From: Melastoma dodecandrum
Taxonomy: Eukaryota > Streptophyta > Magnoliopsida > Myrtales > Melastomataceae
Assembly (NCBI GenBank): GCA_029817715.1
Contig: JARUPY010000292.1
Span: 2,014,001 to 2,078,000, forward strand
Reading direction: 5' to 3'
Length of the DNA stretch: 64,000 bases
In this document: in pieces, positions 26,343-35,522 of the stretch
How the letters are laid out: each line of letters begins with the position of its first letter
Position numbering within the stretch: position 1 is the first letter of the stretch
Notes under the pieces: generated by a model
What the model was told of the DNA's origin: nothing
Seen by the model: the letters and a program-made list of their open reading frames with translations, nothing else
Databases searched by the model: none
Made by a program: the position numbers and the translations under genes

Positions 26343-27305
26343 ATGGCGGTGACGCGCACCTACCTCGACTTCGAGAAGCCCGTGGCCGAGCTGGAGGCCA
26401 AGCTCGAGGAATTGCGGGCCGTGGGCGAACGCGACGGCGCGGTCTCGATCTCCGAGGAGGTCGGGCGACTGGAGGTCAAGGCCGGTCAGGCGCTGGCCGA
26501 GATCTACGCGAACCTCACCCCCTGGCAGAAGACCCAGGTGGCGCGCCACCCGCAGCGGCCGCACTTCGTCGATTATTGCGCCGGGCTCATCACCGAGTTC
26601 ACGCCGCTCGCCGGCGACCGCAGCTTCGGCGAGGACGAGGCGATCCTCGGCGGCTTCGGCCGGTTCCGCGGGCGGCCGGTCCTGGTGCTCGGCCAGGAGA
26701 AGGGCGCCACCACCGAGGCGCGACTCCGGCACAACTTCGGGATGGCCCGGCCGGAGGGCTACCGCAAGGCGGTCCGCCTGATGGAGACCGCCGACCGGTT
26801 CGGCTTAGCCGTCATCGCCTTCGTGGACACGGCCGGCGCCTATCCGGGTATCGAGGCGGAGGAGCGCGGCCAGGCCGAGGCGATCGCCCGCTCCACCGAG
26901 GCCTGCCTGGCGCTCGGCGTCCCCAACGTCGCCGTGGTGATCGGGGAGGGCGGCTCGGGCGGTGCCATCGCGCTCGCCACCGCCAACCGCGTGCTGATGC
27001 TGGAGCACGCGATCTACGGGGTGATCTCGCCGGAGGGCGCGGCGTCGATCCTGTGGCGCGACCAGGGCCGCGCCGCGGACGCCGCCACCGCCATGAAGAT
27101 CACCGCCCAGGATCTGCTGCGCCTCGGCGTCATCGACGCGATCATCCCGGAGGCCACCGGCGGGGCGCATCGCGACCGCGAGGCGGCGATCCGCGCGGCC
27201 GGCGACGCGATCGCCGAGTCGCTGGCCTCGTTCGAGGGCCTCGGCCCCGACGAGATCCGCGACCGGCGTGCAGAAAAATTCCTCGCCATCGGCCGGACCC
27301 TGTGA
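26343..27305 (+). CDS. accA: Acetyl-CoA carboxylase carboxyltransferase subunit alpha
   Basis: A 320-residue protein, the normal length. It starts TRTYLDFEKPVAELEAK and shows HPQRPHFVDYCAGLITEF, DRSFGEDEAILGGFGRFRG, the LGQEKGATTEARLRHNFGM loop and FVDTAGAYPGIEAEERGQAE with the carboxybiotin-binding glycine motif GEGGSGGAIALATANRVLML. With AccD (not in this window) it transfers carboxyl from biotin to acetyl-CoA to give malonyl-CoA for fatty-acid synthesis. The DUF1796 gene overlaps its stop by GTGA. Confidence 0.96.
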   Translation: MAVTRTYLDFEKPVAELEAKLEELRAVGERDGAVSISEEVGRLEVKAGQALAEIYANLTPWQKTQVARHPQRPHFVDYCAGLITEFTPLAGDRSFGEDEAILGGFGRFRGRPVLVLGQEKGATTEARLRHNFGMARPEGYRKAVRLMETADRFGLAVIAFVDTAGAYPGIEAEERGQAEAIARSTEACLALGVPNVAVVIGEGGSGGAIALATANRVLMLEHAIYGVISPEGAASILWRDQGRAADAATAMKITAQDLLRLGVIDAIIPEATGGAHRDREAAIRAAGDAIAESLASFEGLGPDEIRDRRAEKFLAIGRTL

Positions 27306-28033
27306 GCGGGCCCGGGGCGACGAGCGGCCTGTTCGGCGCGATCGGGCGGCTGCTCGGCCGCCGCGACGGGCGCGAGCCGGGCCGGTTCAACCATATCTCG
27401 CTGGGCTGCAACTGCCAGATGGCGCACGTGCTCAAGACGCTGGATCTGCGCCAGTGGTCGGGCCCGCTCGACTGGATCTTCTCGATGCCCGGCATGGCCC
27501 GGGACTGCCTCGTGGACGATTTCTCCGCCCTCCTCGACCGGGACCAGCTCGAGAGCATCCCGGAGGCGGAGCGGCGCGGCCCCGGCATCTGGCGCGGCCG
27601 GCACCGGCTCTACCGGGAGCGGCATGGGCTCGAATGCGTGTTCAACCACCACGACCCGGCTTCGAGCGAGACGGATTATGCCTTCCTCACCGAGGGGGTG
27701 CGCCGGATCCGGACGGCCCTCGACACGCCAGGCACCGACAACCGGCTGTGGATGATGACCCATCTCCACACGCCCCGGGAGGTGGTGGAGGCCATTGACG
27801 CGGCCCTGGGCGCGCGGGCGAGCCGCAACCACCTGACCTTCCTGCAGCTCGAGACCGGGCACCCGCGGATGGCGTTGGTGGAGGCCCTGGATCTGCGGCC
27901 GACGCTCCGCTGGCTCACGGTGCAGACCCCCTCGGAGCCGGTGGGCCTGCGGCTCGCCGACCCGGCGGACGATGCCCAGCTCGTGGAGATCATCCGCGCG
28001 GAGGCGGGACGGCGGCCGGGGCTGTTCGGCTGA
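27302..28033 (+). CDS. DUF1796 family putative cysteine peptidase
   Basis: A 243-residue protein starting at a GTG overlapping the accA stop, so probably coupled to accA. The DUF1796 core is visible: FNHISLGCNCQMAHVLKTLD with the candidate nucleophile Cys, GPLDWIFSMPGMARDCLVDD, ECVFNHHDPAS with candidate His, and a LWMMTHLHTPREVVEAI strand-helix. The family is papain-like by prediction and its substrates are unknown. Linkage to accA may be incidental. Confidence 0.7.
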   Translation: MSGPGATSGLFGAIGRLLGRRDGREPGRFNHISLGCNCQMAHVLKTLDLRQWSGPLDWIFSMPGMARDCLVDDFSALLDRDQLESIPEAERRGPGIWRGRHRLYRERHGLECVFNHHDPASSETDYAFLTEGVRRIRTALDTPGTDNRLWMMTHLHTPREVVEAIDAALGARASRNHLTFLQLETGHPRMALVEALDLRPTLRWLTVQTPSEPVGLRLADPADDAQLVEIIRAEAGRRPGLFG

Positions 28034-28061
28034 GCAGGGCTTCGGACCCGCGATCCTTCCG

Positions 28062-28313
28062 TCAATGCGTAGCGCGCGACAGGGCCACGATCGCGCCGAC
28101 CACGACGATCGTCTGGAAGCCGATCGAGCCGATCACCGATTTCATGATGTCGAACTTCGCCTCGGCCAGATCCGACTTCGTCACGAGCTTCGAGAGATCG
28201 GCATCGCGACTCTCGCGGATCGCGGTGGTGATTGCCTCGGCCTGATCCCCGGACAGGCCCGTGGCTTTGAGCCGGCGCACGAGAGCGTGGGTGTCGAGCG
28301 AGAGGGTCGTCAT
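28062..28313 (-). CDS. DUF1640-like coiled-coil membrane protein
   Basis: An 83-residue protein: TLSLDTHALVRRLKATGLSG then DQAEAITTAIRESRDADLSKL, a short coiled coil (LVTKSDLAEAKFDIMK) and one C-terminal membrane helix (IGFQTIVVVGAIVALSRA). This is the short bacterial form of the CCDC90/DUF1640 family, which in mitochondria includes MCUR1. Its bacterial function is unknown. Confidence 0.75.
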   Translation of the reverse strand: MTTLSLDTHALVRRLKATGLSGDQAEAITTAIRESRDADLSKLVTKSDLAEAKFDIMKSVIGSIGFQTIVVVGAIVALSRATH

Positions 28314-28336
28314 GGGCGGTATCGGTTTTCCGGAGC

Positions 28337-28817
28337 TTGCGCAGCATTCGGCCGAGCCCGGATGACGGCCTCCGCTGCGAGATGGTGATGCCTTCGCGCA
28401 GCGGAGACAAGTTGCTGCTGGCCGACGACGCGATCGGGTCGACCCGCGAGGAGCCGTGGGAGCCTTTATTGCAGCCCTACCGCGACGCGTTCGCCGAGAT
28501 CGACGCCGACCCACACCAATTCCTCTGCGTCGCCCAAAATCGGCCCGTCGATCGTTGGAACCCTGCAGCTTACGTTCATCGCCGGCCTCTCCCGCAATGG
28601 ATCGCGGCGCGGCCTGATCGAGGCCGTCCGCACAGCGCGGGACCGACGGGGTGAACGGCTCGGCGAAGCCCTGATGACCCGGGCCATCGATGCCTGTCGC
28701 GAGCGCAGGTGCGCGCTGGTTCAGTTGACCACGGACAAGAGACGGGCGGACGCACACCGCTTCTACGAACGGTTGGGGTTCGAGCCGTCTCACCTGGGCT
28801 ACAAGCTTCAGCTTTGA
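28337..28817 (+). pseudogene. Frameshifted GNAT acetyltransferase
   Basis: The first half reads IRPSPDD, then LLADDAIGSTREE and FAEIDADPHQFLCVAQ in one frame. The second half continues in another frame as IVGTLQLTFIAGLSRNGSRR, GERLGEALMTRAIDACRERR, CALVQLTTDKRRADAHRFYE and RLGFEPSHLGYKLQL, closed by TGA. Joined in order these are a normal GNAT N-acetyltransferase with the acetyl-CoA loop (RRGERLG). The shift falls at about 28535-28541, at a short A-run. It is either a recent pseudogene or a sequence error. Confidence 0.8.
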
Positions 28818-28884
28818 GCGTGATCAGCTTGTCATCGGCGACGGCCTTGCGAGTCCTGGAGGGCCCGAAGGACCGCAGGCCTGC

Positions 28885-29799
28885 TCACGACCCTGCGCCG
28901 CTCCCTCGCATCCGCGCCACCAGAAAATCCACCAGCCCCCGAACCCGGGCCGGCATGGCGGGGCCGCCCACGAAGACCGCGTGGATCGCCTCCCGGTCCT
29001 GCGGGTTGAACGGCTCCAGGAGCGGCACCAGCCGGCCGGCGGCGAGATCGTCCGCGATGTGGAAGTTGCCGACCCGCGTGATGCCGACGCCCCGCGCCGC
29101 GAGTTGAACCAGGGTCTCGCCGTTATTGGCCGCGAGGGTGCCGGTGACCGGCAGGACGAAGTCGCGGCCGTCCTCCCGGAACGGCCAGCCCGGCTCGGTC
29201 CGGCGGAAGGTGAAATCCAGGCAGTTGTGCTGCGCCAGATCGGCCGGCCGTCGTGGCGTGCCGGCGCGGGTGAGGTAGGCCGGCGCCGCGACCACGGTCC
29301 GGCCGGTCTCGCCAAGGCGGCGGGCGGTGAGCGGGCTGTCGGCGAGCGGGCCGAATCGGATCGCCACGTCGGCCCGACCGCCCAGCACGTCGGCCAGCTC
29401 GTCGCTGAGGTCGATCTCGACGGTGATGCCGGGATAGCGCGCGACGAAATCGGCGAGCAGCGGCACGATCACGAGCCGGCCATGCGCCGTGGCGGCGCTG
29501 ACCCGGACCCGTCCGCGCGGGCAACCCCGGTCCGCCAGCGCGGCCTCGGTCTCGTCGAGATCGGCCAGGATGCGCCGCGCCGCGCGCCCGTAAGTCTCGC
29601 CCTCGGCGGTGAGCCGCAGGGTCCGGGTGGTGCGGACGAGGAGCTGCACCCCGAGCCGCGCCTCGATCCGGGTCACGATCCGGCTGACCGCGGAGGGCGT
29701 CAGCCCCAGCCGGCGCGCGGCGCCCGACAGGCTGCCCGCCTCCGCCACCGCCACGAACAGCGCCATCTCGCCGGCCCGGTCGGCCCTGTCGTGCTGCAT
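28885..29799 (-). CDS. LysR family transcriptional regulator
   Basis: A 304-residue protein from the ATG giving MQHDRADRAGEMALFVAVAE. The N-terminal HTH (GSLSGAARRLGLTPSAVSRI) is followed by LVRTTRTLRLTAEGETYGRA and a periplasmic-binding-like effector domain (GRADVAIRFGPLADSPLTAR). It is divergent from an MFS gene 98 bases away, the standard arrangement for a LysR protein controlling its neighbour. The inducer is unknown. The sequence belongs to the group close to DmlR/AaeR-type regulators. Confidence 0.9.
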   Translation of the reverse strand: MQHDRADRAGEMALFVAVAEAGSLSGAARRLGLTPSAVSRIVTRIEARLGVQLLVRTTRTLRLTAEGETYGRAARRILADLDETEAALADRGCPRGRVRVSAATAHGRLVIVPLLADFVARYPGITVEIDLSDELADVLGGRADVAIRFGPLADSPLTARRLGETGRTVVAAPAYLTRAGTPRRPADLAQHNCLDFTFRRTEPGWPFREDGRDFVLPVTGTLAANNGETLVQLAARGVGITRVGNFHIADDLAAGRLVPLLEPFNPQDREAIHAVFVGGPAMPARVRGLVDFLVARMRGSGAGS

Positions 29800-29897
29800 T
29801 CGTGACGTCCGAGAACAGATCCTGATCCGCTCCACAGGCTACTGCCCGTCCTCTGAATCGGCCATCTGCGTTTGCGGAACAACCGGAGACGACACGC

Positions 29898-31076
29898 ATG
29901 GCGCTCACCCCACCCCTGCTGGCCCTGGCGATCGGCGCCTTCGGCATCGGCGTGACCGAGTTCACCCCGATGGGGATGCTGCCCCTCATGGCCGGGGATC
30001 TCGGTGTGTCGATCCCCGCCATGGGCCTCGTGGTGAGCGCCTATGCGCTGGGGGTCCAGATCGGCGCGCCGGTGGTGACGCTCGCCACGGCCCATATGCC
30101 CCGGCGGCGCCTCCTGATCGGGCTGATGGCGATCTTCACCCTCGGCAACGGGATGGCGGCACTCGCCGACAGCTACGCCATGGTGATCGCCGCCCGGCTG
30201 GTGACCGCCCTGAACCACGGCGCGTTCTTCGGGGTCGGCGCGGTGGTGGCCGCCGGGCTCGTGCCGCCGGAGCGCCGCGCCGCCGCGGTGGCCGCGATGT
30301 TCTCCGGCCTCACCATCGCGCTGATCGGCGGCGTGCCGCTCGCCGCGTGGTTCGGCGAGCTGTTCGGCTGGCGCACGGCCTTCTGGGGCATCGCGGGCAT
30401 CGGCATCCTCGCCATGCTGGCGCTGCGGCTCGCCCTGCCGGAGCTGAAGCCCGAGGCGCGCGACGACCTGCAGGCGGAGCTGCGCGTGCTCGGGCGCGGG
30501 CCGGTGCTCGCCGCGCTCGCCCTGACCGTCGTCGGCGCCAGCGCGATGTTCACGGTGTACACCTACATCGTGCCGATCCTGCGGACCGAGACCGGTGCAG
30601 GGACTCCGTTCGTGACCGCGATGCTCGTCCTCTACGGAATCGGTCTCACCGTCGGCAACTGGCTCGGCGGTCGCCTCGCCGACCGCTCGGTCGACGGCAC
30701 GATCATCGGCTCCCTCGCCGGGCTAGCCATTGTCCTGGCGCTGTTTGCCGAAGGCATGCACGGGGCGATTCCGACAGCGATCCTGATCTTTCTCTGGGGC
30801 GTCGGCAGCTTCGCCCTGGTCCCGCCGCTCCAGATGCGGGTGATGGAGAAGGCCTCCGAGGCGCCCAACCTCGCCTCCGCGATGAATATCGGCGCGTTCA
30901 ACCTCGGCAACGCCATCGGGGCGGCGGTGGGCGGCGGCGTGATCGATGTCGGCCTCGGGCTCCCGGCCGTGTCGCTGGCCGGAGCCGGGCTCGCGGCTCT
31001 GGGTCTCGCCTTCGTGCTGTGGCTGCGCCGGGGCGGGGCGGCGCGGGTCGCCCCCGCCGAGGCCGGCTGCGGATAA
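29898..31076 (+). CDS. MFS transporter, AraJ/NepI-like efflux family
   Basis: A 392-residue protein with 12 predicted membrane helices. The start, LALAIGAFGIGVTEFTPMGM then LPLMAGDLGVSIPAMGLVVS, is typical of the DHA1 drug/sugar efflux group (AraJ, YdhP). The A-motif loop carries HMPRRRLLIG. It probably exports a small compound under the adjacent divergent LysR regulator. The substrate cannot be told from sequence. Confidence 0.88.
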   Translation: MALTPPLLALAIGAFGIGVTEFTPMGMLPLMAGDLGVSIPAMGLVVSAYALGVQIGAPVVTLATAHMPRRRLLIGLMAIFTLGNGMAALADSYAMVIAARLVTALNHGAFFGVGAVVAAGLVPPERRAAAVAAMFSGLTIALIGGVPLAAWFGELFGWRTAFWGIAGIGILAMLALRLALPELKPEARDDLQAELRVLGRGPVLAALALTVVGASAMFTVYTYIVPILRTETGAGTPFVTAMLVLYGIGLTVGNWLGGRLADRSVDGTIIGSLAGLAIVLALFAEGMHGAIPTAILIFLWGVGSFALVPPLQMRVMEKASEAPNLASAMNIGAFNLGNAIGAAVGGGVIDVGLGLPAVSLAGAGLAALGLAFVLWLRRGGAARVAPAEAGCG

Positions 31077-31228
31077 GTGTGCACTCCACGGGACTCCGCG
31101 GTGCAGTGTTGCACGCACGTCCTTGCGGTAACAAAGGCGCAAGCTTAACGAGCCTATTGGGTTGGGGAGTGGCACGCGACGGTTGCCGAAAAGGCCCGCG
31201 GGTGCGCGTAGGACGATTGAGGTTCCCC

Positions 31229-32722
31229 ATGACGGCGCGTCTCGCGACTGCGCGGATGCTGGCGGCCGCTTCCCTGCTGGCCCTCTCCCTCGCCGCCTGC
31301 CAGGACGGATCCGGGATCAACGGCCCGAGCGCGCGCAGCCTCGCGCCGATCGCGCCGCAGACGGTCGCGCTGATGCAGACCAAGGGGATGCAGCAATCCG
31401 ACCCGATCCTGATCCGCGCCTTCAAGAAGGAGGCGGAGATGGAGGTCTGGAAGAAGGGCAGCGACGGCCGCTACGCCCTGCTGAAGACCTACCCGATCTG
31501 CCGCTGGTCCGGCCAGCTCGGCCCCAAGACCCGCGAGGGCGACCGGCAGGCGCCGGAGGGGTTCTACACGATCACCCCGGGCCTGATGAACCCGAACTCG
31601 TCGTACTATCTCTCGTTCGACACCGGCTTCCCGAACGCCGTCGACCGGGCCAATGGGCGCACCGGCCGCTATCTGATGGTGCACGGCACCTGCTCGTCGG
31701 CGGGCTGCTTCGCCATGACCGACGCGACCATCGCGGAGATCTACGCCATCGCCCGGGAAGCCTTCATCGGCGGCCAGCGCAGCTTCCAGTTCCAGTCCTA
31801 CCCGTTCCGGATGACGGCCGAGAACATGGCCAAGTTCCGCAACGACCCGAACATCGGGTTCTGGCAGAACCTCAAGGAGGGCTCGGACTATTTCGAGGCC
31901 CTGCGCGAGGAGCCGAAGATCGGCCAGTGCGGCACCAAGTACGTGTTCGGCGGCGCCGACGCGGCGGCCGGCTCGTGCAAGCCGAAGGTCGATCCGCAGG
32001 TCGCCGAGAAGCGGGAGCGCGACGAGCGCGCGGTCGCGGACCTCGTGGCCAAGGGCACGCCGGCGGTGCGGGTGGTCTATCAGGATGGCGGCCAGAACCC
32101 GGTCTTCCGCCCGCCCGCCAACACCAGCGCCTTCGCGAGCCTCGGCGGCACCGAGACGGTGCTCCCCTACGACGCCAAGGAATATAGCCGGCACAATCTC
32201 GGCGACGTGAGCCGACCGGAGACCCTGGCGGCCGGGCCGCAGGAGATCGAGGTGACTCCGAAGAGCCAGCCGGTGATGCTGGCGGGCGCCGAGCCGGCAC
32301 CCGTGAAGGCGGTGAAGGCCGGCGCCAAGGGCGCGGCCAAGCCGGCCGTCGCGACCCTGATGGCCAACCGCGCCGAGCCCGACGCCAAGGTCGAGACGAC
32401 GGCGGCCCTCGCCGAACGGCCGGCGCGGGTCACGGTGGCGGATGCGGACGGGGATCCGAGCAGCTATCAGAAGCTGTTCGGCAAGCTGTTCGCGAAGGAC
32501 GACCCGGCCGTAGCCCCCCCGCCGACTCCGGCGGTCGACGCCACGGTCGTGCCCGAGCCGGTCAAGCTGGCGCACGCCGTCGAGGCGCCGCCGAAGCCGA
32601 CCGCCAAGGCGCATACCGCGACCCACCCGATCAAGACCGCGAAGGTCGAGGCCAAGGCGGACGGCAAGGCCGAGGCGAAGCTCGCCCTGCGGAAGGCTGA
32701 GGGCGACAAGGCGAAGCCCTGA
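31229..32722 (+). CDS. YafK-type murein L,D-transpeptidase lipoprotein
   Basis: A 497-residue protein. The lipoprotein signal peptide ends in LSLAAC, so the mature protein is lipidated on Cys-25 or close to it. The L,D-transpeptidase (YkuD-like) domain covers about 60-230. It shows EMEVWKKGSDGRYALLKTYP, QAPEGFYTI, and the catalytic HGTCSSAGCFAMTD, in which the His and the second Cys form the active site. The last 240 residues are Ala/Lys/Pro-rich, low in complexity and probably extended in the periplasm. It would edit peptidoglycan cross-links or anchor proteins to the wall. It is monocistronic. Confidence 0.85.
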   Translation: MTARLATARMLAAASLLALSLAACQDGSGINGPSARSLAPIAPQTVALMQTKGMQQSDPILIRAFKKEAEMEVWKKGSDGRYALLKTYPICRWSGQLGPKTREGDRQAPEGFYTITPGLMNPNSSYYLSFDTGFPNAVDRANGRTGRYLMVHGTCSSAGCFAMTDATIAEIYAIAREAFIGGQRSFQFQSYPFRMTAENMAKFRNDPNIGFWQNLKEGSDYFEALREEPKIGQCGTKYVFGGADAAAGSCKPKVDPQVAEKRERDERAVADLVAKGTPAVRVVYQDGGQNPVFRPPANTSAFASLGGTETVLPYDAKEYSRHNLGDVSRPETLAAGPQEIEVTPKSQPVMLAGAEPAPVKAVKAGAKGAAKPAVATLMANRAEPDAKVETTAALAERPARVTVADADGDPSSYQKLFGKLFAKDDPAVAPPPTPAVDATVVPEPVKLAHAVEAPPKPTAKAHTATHPIKTAKVEAKADGKAEAKLALRKAEGDKAKP

Positions 32723-33130
32723 GCACACTTGCGTGGGTGCGGCGCGGTCCACGGCACGGGACCGAGGTGGCTTTAATCGGCCTTCCATCCTCCGCCCAAT
32801 CCTGAGGCGCCGGAGCGCGGCGGAGGCCTCGAAGGAGCCCTTCAGATCGCACTGCGATCCCTGGAGCCCTCCTTCGAGGCCCGCCGATGCGGGCACCTGG
32901 GAATGAGGAGGCGGGGTGTGCTTCACCTGACCGCAGTTCGACCGGATGCTGTTGCGCCCCCAAGGCAAATCAACGCTTCGTCCGCTTAGGTTCTCTGTTG
33001 ACCGCAGGTGTTCGTCTCAGGACCGGTGGCCGCTCCTGGGAGATCTGCTCAGACCGGTCGCCTGATCTGAAGCCGCGCGCGGTCGGTCGGAAACATTTCG
33101 TTCCGTGGGCAAGGTGCGGCTTGATCTGAC
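32723..33130. other. Spacer with palindromic element
   Basis: The stretch contains the palindromic repeat at 32786-32936. No gene is seen in the remainder up to vapC. Confidence 0.5.
32786..32936 (+). repeat. Palindromic dispersed element, CTGAGG/CGAAGGAG type
   Basis: It is an imperfect inverted repeat: CCTCCGCCCAATCCTGAGG at the left pairs with sequence around CCTGGGAATGAGGAGGCGGG at the right. Inner arms are CCTCGAAGGAGCCC and CCTCCTTCGAGG. It shares layout and most arm sequence with 60390-60521, so both are copies of one family. Confidence 0.75.
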
Positions 33131-33550
33131 TTACCGGTCGGCGGGGTCGAGCCAGTTGACCACGCGCAAGTCGGCGACACGCTCGAATTCGTGCCTGTTG
33201 TCCGTCACCAGGGTCGCGCCCAGCGAGAGCGCGTGGGCTGCGATCAGCATATCCAAGGCGCCGATCGCCCGGCCTGCGCGCTCAAGGGTCGCCCGGACGG
33301 TGCCGTAGCTGTGCGCGCAATCGGATCCATAAGGTATGATCTCGATGTTGCGCAGGGCGCGCTCCACCGACTCACGCAGCCGTTGGGATCCCTTGCGCGC
33401 GACCCCGTAGCGCATCTCGCTCGCGACGATGGCGCTGGTGCAGATACTGTCTTCGCCGATCCGAGCGATCACACTCAGGGCGACGCTGGCGCCGCCCCGC
33501 CGAACGATCTCGGAGATGATGTTGGTGTCGAGCAGGTAGCGTCCGCTCAC
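33131..33550 (-). CDS. vapC: PIN-domain ribonuclease, VapC-type toxin
   Basis: A 139-residue PIN domain with all four acidic residues: YLLDTNIISEI, SAIVASEMRYG, GRAIGALDMLIAAHAL and LVTDNRHEFERV. VapC enzymes are Mg-dependent ribonucleases that cleave specific tRNAs or rRNA and are held inactive by VapB. It overlaps vapB by 4 bases (ATGA), as expected for a type II toxin-antitoxin operon. Confidence 0.92.
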   Translation of the reverse strand: MSGRYLLDTNIISEIVRRGGASVALSVIARIGEDSICTSAIVASEMRYGVARKGSQRLRESVERALRNIEIIPYGSDCAHSYGTVRATLERAGRAIGALDMLIAAHALSLGATLVTDNRHEFERVADLRVVNWLDPADR

Positions 33551-33786
33551 AGGTCAACCGGCTCCGAGGGAATGTCGCGGACGGGCTCCATCCAATCCTC
33601 CGGCGGGAGAGGCGGCGCATCCCTGAAGGCCGCGAGAAGCCCGATCTCATCGAGGGCCTCGATTTCGAGATTGCCGTTCGGCAGCCTCCGGATGCGCGCG
33701 CGCGTGCCGGGAAGCTCGAAACCTCGAGGAATGCGCAACGCCTGATTGCGGCCGTTCCGAAACAGACTTGCGGTCTTCGCGTCCAT
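33547..33786 (-). CDS. vapB: VapB-type antitoxin (SpoVT/AbrB fold)
   Basis: A 79-residue protein. The N-terminal swapped-hairpin DNA-binding part is AKTASLFRNGRNQALRIPRG, and the C-terminal tail (AAFRDAPPLPPEDWMEPVRD) should wrap the PIN toxin. It binds VapC and represses its own operon; a palindrome lies 12 bases upstream of its start. Confidence 0.9.
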   Translation of the reverse strand: MDAKTASLFRNGRNQALRIPRGFELPGTRARIRRLPNGNLEIEALDEIGLLAAFRDAPPLPPEDWMEPVRDIPSEPVDL

Positions 33787-33797
33787 GATCGTGTCCT

Positions 33798-33822
33798 CGG
33801 CCTATGCTCCGAGTATAGGCCG
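33798..33822 (-). promoter_or_regulatory. vapBC operator palindrome
   Basis: Perfect 8-base arms CGGCCTAT (33798-33805) and ATAGGCCG (33815-33822) sit around a 9-base centre, 12 bases before the vapB start. Position and symmetry fit autorepression by the VapBC complex. Confidence 0.65.
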
Positions 33823-33933
33823 GCGAGGCGTGCGACCGCCAGAGGCGTAAGGCCAACCGCCCGCGTCGGTCCCCTTCCGGAAGCATGAGCCCTTAGGCCG
33901 CGCGTGGTCGCGTCGAGGCATCGGTAAATTCCC

Positions 33934-35064
33934 TCAGCCCAGGCTGCCGAACCCTTCCGTCTCGCGCGTCCCGGCGAGCGCCTGCTCGCTCAGCGACAGG
34001 CCGAGCCCCGGCCGGGTCGGTACCAGCATCCGCCCGTCCTTCAGCTCGAGGCGCTCGTTGAACAGCGGCTCCAGCCACTCGAAATGCTCGACCCAGGGGT
34101 CCCGCTGCATCGTGGCGGCGAGGTGGATGTGCAGCTCCATCGAGAAGTGCGGCGCGATGGTGAGCCCGGCGAACTCGGCGAGCGTCGCCGCCTTCAGGAA
34201 CGGCGTGATGCCGCCGACCCGGGGTGCGTCCGGCATCAGGAAATCCGCGCCGCCCTGGCGGATGAACTCCCAGTGCTCGGACACGCTGGTCAGCATCTCG
34301 CCGGTCGCGATCGGCGTGTCGAGGGCGGCGGCCAGCGCCGCGTGGCCGGCGGCGTCGTAGCAATCGAGGGGCTCCTCGATCCAGATCAGGTTGAACCGCT
34401 CGAAGATCCGGCCCATCCGCATCGCGGTCGGCCGGTCCCATTGCTGGTTGGCATCGACCATCAGGGGGAAGGCGTCCCCGAGATGCTCCCGGACGCGGGA
34501 GACCCGCGTGATGTCGATCGCCCAGTCGGGCTGCCCCACCTTGAGCTTGATGCCGCCGATGCCCCGTTCGCGGGAGCGGTCGGTGTTGACCAGGAGTTCC
34601 TCCAGCGGGGTGTGCAGGAAGCCGCCGGAGGTGTTGTAGCAGCGGACGGAGTCGCGCTGCGCCCCGAGGAGCTTGGCCAGCGAGAGCCCGGCACGGCGGG
34701 CCTTCAGGTCCCACAGGGCGACGTCGAAGGCGCCGATCGCCTGGACGGCGAGGCCGCTGCGGCCGACCGAGGCGCCCGCCCAGGCGAGCTTGTCCCAGGC
34801 CTTGGCGATGTCGCTCGGATCCTCCCCGAGGAGGACAGGGGCGATTTCCCGCGCATGAGCGAACTGGCCCGGTCCGCCGGCCCGCTTGGCGTAGCTGATC
34901 CCGAGCCCGCGATGGCCGTCCCCCGTCTCGACCTCGCAGAACAGGATCGCGATCTCGGTCATCGGCTTCTGCCGTCCGGTCAACACCTTGGCGTCGCTGA
35001 TCGGCGTCTTGAGCGGCAGCGCCACGGACCTGAGACGGATGCCGGTGACGGTGTCGTGAGTCAT
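33934..35064 (-). CDS. Enolase-superfamily sugar-acid dehydratase (L-talarate/galactarate type)
   Basis: A 376-residue protein from the ATG giving MTHDTVTGIRLRSVALPLK. The N-terminal capping domain is followed by a barrel. It carries the KxK base motif GIKLKVGQPD, metal ligands in LMVDANQQWDR, IWIEEPLD and IATGEML, and the Asp/His side in FLMPDAPRVGG and IAPHFSMELH. This arrangement is that of the mandelate racemase subgroup, nearest to L-talarate/galactarate dehydratases, which dehydrate acid sugars to keto-deoxy acids. The exact substrate is uncertain. It is alone, with no sugar-acid transport genes beside it. Confidence 0.8.
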   Translation of the reverse strand: MTHDTVTGIRLRSVALPLKTPISDAKVLTGRQKPMTEIAILFCEVETGDGHRGLGISYAKRAGGPGQFAHAREIAPVLLGEDPSDIAKAWDKLAWAGASVGRSGLAVQAIGAFDVALWDLKARRAGLSLAKLLGAQRDSVRCYNTSGGFLHTPLEELLVNTDRSRERGIGGIKLKVGQPDWAIDITRVSRVREHLGDAFPLMVDANQQWDRPTAMRMGRIFERFNLIWIEEPLDCYDAAGHAALAAALDTPIATGEMLTSVSEHWEFIRQGGADFLMPDAPRVGGITPFLKAATLAEFAGLTIAPHFSMELHIHLAATMQRDPWVEHFEWLEPLFNERLELKDGRMLVPTRPGLGLSLSEQALAGTRETEGFGSLG

Positions 35065-35216
35065 GGTGTCGTCCCGGGGCTCGAGCGCCGCGCATCGCGG
35101 CCGGCTCCAGCGGTGACGCCGTTCGATCAGGGTGTCCAGCACCCGTTCTGGATCGATCGATGCGCCCTCGGCATCGGTCCGCGCCGCTCACCGGGACGCT
35201 GGCCGAGGGTCCACGC

Positions 35217-35390
35217 TCAGAGCAGCGGTCGGTCGCGGTTCATCAACCACAGGGCGTGAACGGTACCGGGGAGCCAGCCGAGGATCCACAGCACGATATT
35301 CAGCAGGAACTGCAGGCCGAAGCCGTTGGTGACGAGGACCGCGATCGGCGGGATGAAGATCGCGAGCAGGATGCGGATCAGACTGGACAC
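35217..35390 (-). CDS. Pmp3/YqaE family membrane peptide
   Basis: A 57-residue protein starting at a GTG behind GGAG (5-base spacing). It has two membrane helices (LIRILLAIFIPPIAVLVTNG and FLLNIVLWILGWLPGTVHAL) with the conserved PP and GxxHALW motifs of the UPF0057/Pmp3 family. Members modulate membrane potential and salt stress in fungi and are stress-induced in bacteria. Confidence 0.9.
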   Translation of the reverse strand: MSSLIRILLAIFIPPIAVLVTNGFGLQFLLNIVLWILGWLPGTVHALWLMNRDRPLL

Positions 35391-35522
35391 GGACACTCCG
35401 GGGATTGAGGTCAGGCAAGGTCGCCGCTCAAACGAAGCGCCACGGCGTCCGTTCCCGGTCAAGCCCGTCAACCCAGGCCGGGGCCGCGCATGCGGCCCCG
35501 GATCGTTCGCTCGGGCGAGGCC

